Shown piece by piece: positions 10,401 through 17,885 of a stretch of DNA of 17,885 bases (the first letter of the stretch is position 1; each line of letters opens with the position of its first letter). This DNA is from Smittium mucronatum. Its lineage: Eukaryota > Kickxellomycota > Harpellomycetes > Harpellales > Legeriomycetaceae. The stretch spans positions 1 to 17,885 of the forward strand of contig LSSL01003698.1 in assembly GCA_001953115.1 (NCBI GenBank). Direction: 5' to 3'. A model generated the notes under the pieces. That model had not been told where the DNA came from and did not search any database. It saw nothing but the letters and a program-made list of their open reading frames with translations. Position numbers and translations under genes: made by a program.

Positions 10401-10627
10401 ATTTTTAGATATTATAATGAATAAATGTGTATTCACCTAATACTAGTCGTCCTACTTGAAACCTCACCTAATTTTTGATAACATAAAACTAAAAACTGCA
10501 TGGAAACCTGATTTGACATTATTCAAATATGTAAAATATTTCTACTGGCGAAAATAAATTAACGAGACAAAAATTGGATACAATTACGTAAAAGTGTAGA
10601 TGACGTAAAGTTAAACATTCAAGCATG

Positions 10628-10632
10628 AAAAA
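10628..10632 (-). terminator. RNA polymerase III terminator T5 of tRNA-Met
   Basis: The minus strand reads TTTTT starting five bases past the tRNA 3' end, a normal distance and length for a Pol III stop. Confidence 0.75.
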
Positions 10633-10636
10633 TATT

Positions 10637-10709
10637 TGCTCTGAGTGAGGCTCGAACTCACGACCTTGAGATTATGAGACTCACGCTCTACCAACTGAGC
10701 CATCAAAGC
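10637..10709 (-). tRNA. tRNA-Met (anticodon CAT), elongator type
   Basis: The minus strand folds into a standard 73-nt cloverleaf with no intron. The acceptor is GCTTTGA/TCAGAGC (seven pairs, one T-G) with discriminator A. The D arm is GCTC-AGTTGGTA-GAGC. The anticodon arm is TGAGT-CTCATAA-TCTCA, with CAT at 10676-10674. The variable loop is AGGTC and the T arm is GTGAG-TTCGAGC-CTCAC. The T-T juxtaposition closing the anticodon loop is typical of eukaryotic elongator tRNA-Met. The G1-C72 pair and TTCGAGC T loop argue against initiator tRNA. Internal A-box (TGGCTCAGTTGG) and B-box (GAGTTCGAGCC) promoters are intact, so it should be transcribed by RNA polymerase III and carry Met during elongation. 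It appears functional. Confidence 0.97.
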
Positions 10710-10762
10710 ATACCATTGCATAGCACTACATATTTTTTAATGCAATTTTAAAAAAAAGCGGA

Positions 10763-10888
10763 ACCAAATCAAAAAAAATTGAAACAAATAATAAAAAAGA
10801 TAAATCAAATGAAAAATAAGCAAATGAAATTTGGTCTTAGTGCATTCTCTTATTTTGATTTCACTTCCTTTAACTTTTTTTATTTGGT
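10763..10888. repeat. Imperfect nested inverted repeat beside the tRNA gene
   Basis: The outer arms pair 10763-10784 (ACCAAAT, A-run, TTGAAA) with 10869-10888 (TTTAAC, T-run, ATTTGGT). The inner arms pair 10802-10820 (AAATCAAATG...AATAAG) with 10849-10861 (CTTATTTTGATTT). The segments are correctly nested, but the arms differ by several insertions and are A/T-rich. It may be a decayed hairpin element or an A-rich/T-rich coincidence. Confidence 0.4.
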
Positions 10889-12073
10889 CCAATTTTTTTT
10901 CGAAATTTCAGGAGAAAGTATGTATTAAATATTATTTTTAAATTCATCTTATATTATTTTTTTAAATGTTTCAATAATTTGCCCATTAATCATAATTCTA
11001 TATTTCTTCGTTGAAATTTTTCTTGATTTTTTATCTAAAATATAATTTTTTGAACAATTTCAAGCTAATTTTATTCAAGAAAATTATGCATTTAACTCTG
11101 AGTGCATTTTATCTATATTTTCTAACATATATCAAATATTATGCACATACCAAAGTCTTCTCTCAATTACCCAATCAACTTATCTATATTTTTTTGAAAG
11201 ACCATGCTACTATTATTTTTTTTAAAATTACTAAAGCACTCGAAATTTTTTATTGGTATGGCATTATACTCGTCGGATTGATATGCTCATATATTTACAA
11301 ATATTAGAGGGGTTTAATTTGGCATTGACACAAATCTTAGTCCCTCAAAAAAAATATGTAATTGTATGTCTTTTATTTTTTTATGTTTTATTTTATTAAA
11401 ATAAAAAAATTATAAACATCAGAATATTTTATATTATATTATATATCGGTAAAAATGCCAAAACGGGGTATTGTACTCCTTAAAGGTATAAATATCTTTA
11501 AAACAACCTTTTTCGGGTATTTTTCTTTTAGAATTATGAATCATAAATAAATTTTATATGATTTATATGGCTTTGAAAATTTAGCCACAATTTTATACAC
11601 AATTTTATTTTGATATCCTTATTAATTTTATTAGTTATTATTGGCTTAATACCTTTTTTGAACATTTTATTTTATCAAATAAAATTCAGCTTTGATTATG
11701 AAATTAAATTTTAAATTTCCAATTGAAATTCATTATAATCTTTAGTCCTTTTCATTAATTCCACTATAAAAACATTCATTTATTTACCCAATAAAATATT
11801 GTTTTAAAAAAACGTACTTTTTATTGGATCATAAAAGAGAAAAATAAAATTAAGATTTTTGTCGCTAGCTGATAATAGCTAAAATAATATACAGATTTTC
11901 AGTTATAAAAGTTAAATCATTCTTATTTAAAAAACAAAATCATTACAAGCTACTATTAGAACGACTTTTTTATTAAGGCAAAAATTTTGAACTAATTAAA
12001 TTGCCGCTAAAATGTGTCTAAGTTTATTACTTTATGTTAGTTTTTTTTTTGGATTTCGAATGCATTGTGTGAA

Positions 12074-12179
12074 TTTTTTTGCGTTTGCAAACACGTTTTC
12101 TTTTTCTTTTTTTTTCCAATGAAATTTGACTGAAAATGTGTTTGAATTTGCATTTTTTTGCGAATGTAATAACGTTTTC
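12074..12179 (+). repeat. Spaced direct repeat T7-GCG-N9-ACGTTTTC, period 79
   Basis: Copy 1 is 12074-12100 and copy 2 is 12153-12179. In both, TTTTTTTGCG is followed by exactly nine unmatched bases and then ACGTTTTC. GTGT and GAATTT precede each copy. The N9 of copy 1 contributes to the 10-bp palindrome GTTTGCAAAC (12083-12092). The CG-containing words are unusual for this region. Confidence 0.5.
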
Positions 12180-13503
12180 GTTTGATATTTCACATTCATC
12201 TATTTTTTAATATTTTATGCCATTATAATTAATTTTTTACACTTCTTTTTTAATATTTGAATAAATAAAATGATACTTAACTTATAAATAATTCACATAT
12301 ATTTGTGATGCATATATTTTGGTTTTATTTTGATTAAAAAACACTATAAAATCAGCCACAAGATTATTAGGTAGTATCTACTTTTTTGTATTTATTGAAA
12401 ACTGTAAGTATTCCAAAATTATATTATATCTTTTCATAAACCCTTTTTATTTAAAAAACTATCCAAACCTTAGTCTTAGTTCATATCTATTTCAAGAAAA
12501 AATGTGGAATTCTATTGTATTTTTAGTTTATTTTTTTATGCGTTTTTTGTTTTTTACATTAAGTTTATTTCGGAACAAATCACATGTTTACTATAAAGTA
12601 ATAAATTTCATGTTATTTTATTTTTTAAGTAATTTATATACTAATATATCATTAAAAAACACCCAGTTTTATTAGTATAGAAAACTCTAAAAAATAAAAA
12701 AAATAAAAATGTTGACACAAATAAATAATCAAAAAATAATTCGAACGTTTATTCTGTTTTGAATAAATCAAAAAACCCAAACTCATTTTCAAATACAAAT
12801 TATTAGCAATCAAGAGCTCAATTTCAAAAACTAACAAAATTTAAATTGGATTCACAAAAATAAAAATTTTATCAATTGAATTCACAATTTCTTTCACATA
12901 AGCATTTGCATTCGTGAACTAAAATAAAATTGAAGATAAAAAATCCAAATTAAATTGATTTATCCCTTCCTACTTTAAAAATAATTTAAATCTGCTGATT
13001 TTGTCGTTTTCGACATAGATTTAATTATTATTTTATTTTGTATTGCCTTTTTAAAGCAAAAAAAATGATATAACTTTTACCGAAGAAAAGCTCTTTATTT
13101 TTTAACTATTATCAACATATTATATCCAGATTGTATATATTTTTTCAATTATTGTTCCGATAAATAGTAGTATTTTTAAAACAGGTTTTTTTTGGGTAAA
13201 TATATTATGTTTTTTATAATGGAATTACTAAAAAGGGTTAAGTATTAAATCAAATTCATATTGGATATTTAAAAATTAATCACATAATCATTTCTGAATT
13301 TTATTTGATAAAATAAAAAGTTTAAAAAAGATATTAGTCCAACAATAGCCAATAAAAATAATATATATCTCAAAATTACATGTTCTCAAAACCACATAAG
13401 AAATATATAATATCTTATATTAAATATTGCCAAATTTTCGAATTTTTTGAAAACGTGGAATTAATTTTCAAATATTTTTGGACGATAAGAAGTTATTTAT
13501 TAA

Positions 13504-13521
13504 CCCCCTCCCCCTCCACCC
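13504..13521 (+). repeat. C-rich tract in AT-rich DNA
   Basis: CCCCCT occurs twice, followed by CCACCC. Sixteen of 18 bases are C, in a region near 15% G+C. The minus strand has G runs of 3, 2, 5 and 5, which could form a two-tetrad or bulged quadruplex. Confidence 0.8.
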
Positions 13522-14066
13522 ATTTTATTTTCCAATTTTTCTAAAATATTTTTTTATTCATTTTTTGGATAATTTCAAGCTAAGTAGCATTCATAATAAA
13601 TATTAATAAAATTTATTCCAGATATTTCGATTATTTACGTGTCATTTTCATATTTCTTCACTTAATTATGGGGATTTTTTTATTATTATTATGTCTCTAT
13701 ATAAAGAAAATATCCTGACAAGATCTAAATGGCGTGTATTGGATTATTTTAAATAAATACCATCATTTTAATATTTTGGCATAAATAAATCAAAAGAAAA
13801 CCAGAAAAGAAAATTATTCAATTGAAAATTCTCTATATCTTTATCTTTTAGAAAATAAAACAATTAAAAAGCTACAGTTCTACCTTTGTTAAATTGAAAT
13901 AAAGTATAAAATAAGATAATTCTAGAAGTCATTTTATAACTATTTTAGGGGGTTTTTTTAAAAAAAATACAGTTTTTATACCATAAATATTGGCTTAAAA
14001 TTGAAATAATCGCAACCTAAACACAGAAAAGTTCAATTAAATATTCCATATACACATAATAATCAA

Positions 14067-14085
14067 ATTATTATTATTATTATTA
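14067..14085 (+). repeat. (TTA)n microsatellite
   Basis: About six tandem TTA/ATT units. A simple sequence repeat typical of the AT-rich half of the window. Confidence 0.85.
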
Positions 14086-15214
14086 ATCAAAAAATTGATA
14101 CTGGCAATTAATTCATTATAAATTACAGATTTTTTTATAGTTCCGGGTTATAAAATTTTTCTATTATACTATAAATAAAACCGGTGTTTTTTTATTTAGC
14201 TTATTTGTAGATAATTTTTTTAATAAGCTTCAAAAATGGGGTGATAAATAATATCAAAAAAAAAATTATGACCAAATAATAAATCTGAAATTTCTGAAAA
14301 AGTTTCAATTATCTTCTTATCTTATATATATCTTTATTTAAAACGCATCGATATATCTCATTATATTATTTAGTAAGAAACATTCTTTGATAAAATTTCT
14401 ATATGTACAGGAAAAAAATATTCAAGGTTACCTATTTTAAGTACAAATTCAAGCCTAAAATTCTTTGACCCAATTAAATTAATATTTTACTTTTAAATAA
14501 ATTTTAGGAGTATGAATTTTAAGGATAATTTCAAACATATTTAATGATTTTACCGTCTATCAAAATTCATTATTTCTTTGACGAGAAAACATATATATAA
14601 AAGCACTGAAAAGTTTTAAAATAATTTAAGTATTAAAAATTCTTATTATTATTTTATAATTCCATTTCTATTATAATTTGAGCTCAAAATTATTTTTCAA
14701 GATCTGAGTTTTTATTCTGTTTTATTAAAAAAATTCAGATTTTATTAATTGTGTTTGGTTTTAGGCCAAATAATGAAAATGGCATACATAAGCCAATATA
14801 AAAAAAACTATACCTTTTTTAATGCCTCATAATATTAAATACGTTATATTCCTATATAAATAAAAATTTCTTTTAGAATTCTAAATATCCAAGATTGAGG
14901 ATAATATTTTTAGCCTTAAAACTCAATTTTTTACCAAATATTCTAAATATATTTTTACAATAAAAAGTCGGATTCCTTGAAATTAATTTTTTTTCTGGAT
15001 AGAATAATCTCAATTAATAAAGATACTGCAAACTTTAAAAAATTAAATAAATTAAAATTCACATATACATGGTTTATATTTGAAAATTTATTATTTAGAT
15101 AACAATAAATCAAAGTTAATAATTAAATAAATCCATAAAAAGAAAAAAAGTAAGATTTTTTCATTTTCTAGATTACGAATAATAATTACATCTTTTAAAT
15201 TGATATTGGTGTGA

Positions 15215-15240
15215 ATATATATATATATATATATATATAT
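15215..15240. repeat. (AT)13 microsatellite
   Basis: Thirteen uninterrupted AT dinucleotides, self-complementary and able to extrude as a cruciform. Likely length-variable. Confidence 0.95.
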
Positions 15241-17885
15241 GTATTAAATGAAACAATTTTTAGTTTAATAAGGAAATAAAATACACCCAATTTAATTTCT
15301 GTTCAACTGAAATTTAGAAAAAATATTGATATATATCTCTATATATTTGATACCCTAATACGTTTTATTTTTAAATTTCTGATAAGTTTAAAAATAGCTT
15401 GATTATAATTCTTATATTTAAATTAAAAGCATCATAATAAACAATAAAACCATATTAAAAAATCTTTAAATTTTATAAAAATCTCGAAAATATAAGAAAA
15501 ATGAATTTTTTGGCCATATTTACTGAGAATTTATTTTATAAAATAAGAAAAAAATGTATTGGCGATTTAAAGTAATTCCAATTGTATTTGCTGGTATTAT
15601 TTTGAAATTTATTGTATAAAAAAACAACCAGTAGGCTTTTTAATTATCTTTATTTGGCATTGATAATCAAAATTTTAATAAATTTTAAATAAAAGAAAAA
15701 AATTAAAATTTTCTTATTATTTAAATGATATATAAAATATTTTTTCTAAAAAAAAAAATCGAATTAATACTCTACATATTTTATATTTAGAAGTTATTAT
15801 TCTAAAAAATATTACTAAATTGGTATTTAAAACTATTTAAGCATATTCTTATAATTTTTTTTTTTATTTAATATTCTTTGTGAATATGTTTAACTTAAAT
15901 TTATTAAGTTATGTGATTTTTATAACTAAATAAACAGGAATTATTTCCCATTAGTATAAAAATATATATATGGGATTGTTCTTCAAAAAAAACAAAGATA
16001 ACTATAACAAAAAATTTTAAGTTAAATTTCATATCATACACAAATATATATGCGTGTGCGTGTAAATTTTTTCTTTTTCAAGTAGCATAAAAAAAAATTA
16101 AAGCAAAGGTAAATTATAAATTATCGATCAATTTCACTGGATTTCAATCGACTTTAATTACTTTAATATAGTAAAAACATATTTATTAAACTAAGAAAAT
16201 CGTTTCCCAAAGCATAAGATTTTATTCATAGTTTTTTAAAGAAAAAATATACTAATTAAAGATATAAAAATAGAAATTTTACATAGACTAACACAATTTG
16301 GTAAACTTTGTGTGTAGTTAGTTAAAATTTAATAATTATTTCTAAACTTTATATTCAGATAAAATTTGCATTATATTGAAGCTTTGAAAAATTGAAAATT
16401 TTATTATTATTTTTTTGTATTTGGTGCATTTTTAAACTAATATATTATTCTTTTTGTTTAAAGAGATTAATGATTTAAATTATCACGAGTATATAATAAC
16501 GGCAAAAAATAAATAAGTTATATATTAAAGCTGAAATAAGTTGCATTAGTGATTTTAATATCAAGTTTCTGGGGCTCGATTTTTTTACATTACTAATAAA
16601 AATAAAATTTGAAATTCTTTTTTCTATTGAATAGTTTATTTAGTGTTTTCCTTCCAGACCCACATGTGAAGAATATGAAATAAATTTATTAAATAAAACA
16701 ATATTATTTTATGACTAAATATAATAATTTAACTACAAATGCATGTTTTTTTATCTCCTTAAAATTTAAAAATTACTTAATAATTTAGAGAAATATTTGA
16801 TTTGTTTCTAAATGAATATTATAAAAGGGGCTTAAATAATAAAAGTGTATTTTTTGATTTAAAATTCTCTTTCTAAACTGAAAAAATTAAGAATTATGAG
16901 CTCTCTGTTTTATTTATACGGTATTGGCTACAAAATTTCAGCTTTGATTAAAATTTAAGGTATTTTATTTTCTAGTAAACTATAAAATTATGACACTTTT
17001 TCACCAAAGTTAATTAATAATAGGTTTTTTATTAGAGGATTTATTTTTTTCGGAAATCACTATTATTTTATGGAGAGATGGTAGGTATAAAAAGCTATAT
17101 ACATATTTTTTTTTCTTATATCCAATTGTATATAAGACCGGCTGTTAATTAAAAAAATTCTAAAAAATCAAGCAGAATAGTTTTCTTTTGTGTTCTTGAT
17201 TGGTTGGTATAAACCAGATAAGTATAGAAAAAAAAATATTAATTTTTTTGGTACTAAAAGATTAAGACAAAATATGTTTTTAATATTTTTAATAATTAAT
17301 AATTATGACTGTTATTAATTAAAAAAAACTCATACTTAACATTTACTTATTATATTTAACTTATAAAGGATTTATTGAAATATTATTTTTTCTTCTTTCA
17401 TCTTTCTTATTCTGAAATATATGTGAATTTTTATTGCATATAAACCAGAACATTATAATAACTTACTGTTTCTTATATATTATATTTTTTCGTTAAATTT
17501 TTTATCCCTTTATACACAAAAAAATTAAATTTTGACTAGAATAATTTTAATAAAGCTCATATTTAGTTCCCGTTGATTATTTACTCAAAATATATTTCTC
17601 TGTAATAGACTGAGAATACGCTATTTTTATAATAAATAAAATATTTTGGTGTAGACCTGTAATTTCCCTAAAAAGATTGAGCTTTTTTACTTCAAATTTA
17701 TTTATTTCGTTAAATAGCTTTAAAAATATGCTTATAAAATCAAAAATTAACCATTGGTTTTATCTAAAAAATTTCTATCAATCAAAATAAGTTTTAAATC
17801 GCAAGATTTTTTTAAATAATATAAATATTAATCAAGAAAAAAAACTATCTTTATATATATGAGTGATTTTACAGAATATAAATTT

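Larger units (their letters stand above)
2438..10636. other. Long intergenic region, no supportable gene
   Basis: About 8.2 kb. Beyond the promoter-side elements listed separately, no open frame shows family similarity I recognise. Sampled 60-base rows run about 15-25 G+C per row. From about 2.9 to 9 kb the plus strand is richer in C and T than in G and A. The longest frames (5135-5332, 5356-5637, 6348-6533, 8289-8477) are mostly on that strand, hydrophobic and mutually unrelated. Isolated splice-like signals occur at 6368/6463, 7594 and 9041. Short divergent repeats occur near 3.8, 4.85 and 5.02 kb. A multi-exon gene with long introns cannot be excluded. Confidence 0.6.
10710..17885. other. 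Very AT-rich gene-free region
   Basis: About 7.2 kb at the end of the window. Five sampled 60-base rows (12241, 13921, 14401, 15661, 16681) contain 44 G+C of 300, about 15%. Runs of A or T, ATATAT stretches and TTA repeats dominate. The longest open frame is 98 codons (11011-11307, rich in F, I, Y, L and K) and resembles AT-rich noise. No tRNA, rRNA or protein family is recognisable. It could be AT-rich heterochromatin, a centromere-type region or ordinary intergenic DNA; the sequence alone does not decide. Confidence 0.6.

Noticed and set aside
11011..11307. 98-codon plus-strand frame
   Set aside because: Almost wholly F, I, L, Y and K, encoded in about 20% G+C DNA. It resembles a chance frame in T-rich sequence and no family is recognisable.
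10710..17885. Mitochondrial insertion or organelle contig
   Set aside because: AT content would fit, but no organelle protein, rRNA or tRNA sequence was recognised, and the adjacent tRNA is of nuclear eukaryotic elongator type.
1..17885. CRISPR arrays, bacterial operons or prophage genes
   Set aside because: No regularly spaced identical repeats, no ribosome-binding-site-led gene clusters, and clear spliceosomal introns show a eukaryotic nuclear sequence.

Overview
The window is nuclear DNA from an AT-rich eukaryote. The evidence is one protein gene interrupted by two short spliceosomal introns (77 and 81 nt) and a eukaryotic elongator tRNA-Met gene. The rest has no gene I can recognise. The protein family occurs in animals and other eukaryotes. 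This member is very divergent and has a long Ser/Asn/Pro/Lys-rich insert, so I cannot name the lineage; an early-diverging fungus or a fast-evolving invertebrate would both fit.

Layout. (1) 1-605: 3' flank of the gene, with one GC-richer patch near 203-298. (2) 606-2437, minus strand: a three-exon gene for a 557-aa protein of the KIAA0930 / DUF2045 family, whose function is unknown. I rebuilt it by joining three open segments; both junctions keep frame and join conserved family blocks. (3) 2438-2900: promoter side, with a TATA-like element and a 48-bp tandem repeat. Each repeat copy carries a 7-bp hairpin, and the stem differs between copies by a compensatory G-C to A-T change. (4) 2900-10636: about 7.7 kb without a supportable gene, roughly one third G+C in sampled rows. 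Its plus strand is pyrimidine-rich, which lowers stop-codon density and explains why most short open frames here lie on that strand. It holds a few divergent repeats and some isolated splice-like signals. (5) 10637-10709, minus strand: elongator tRNA-Met(CAT). (6) 10710-17885: about 7.2 kb at roughly 15% G+C in sampled rows, without genes and with only simple or low-complexity repeats.

The two genes show no functional link. The most notable features are the divergent DUF2045 gene, the covarying hairpin repeat upstream of it, and the sharp fall in G+C at the tRNA gene. I found no mobile element with recognisable coding capacity, no CRISPR array, no rRNA and no operon-like gene system.
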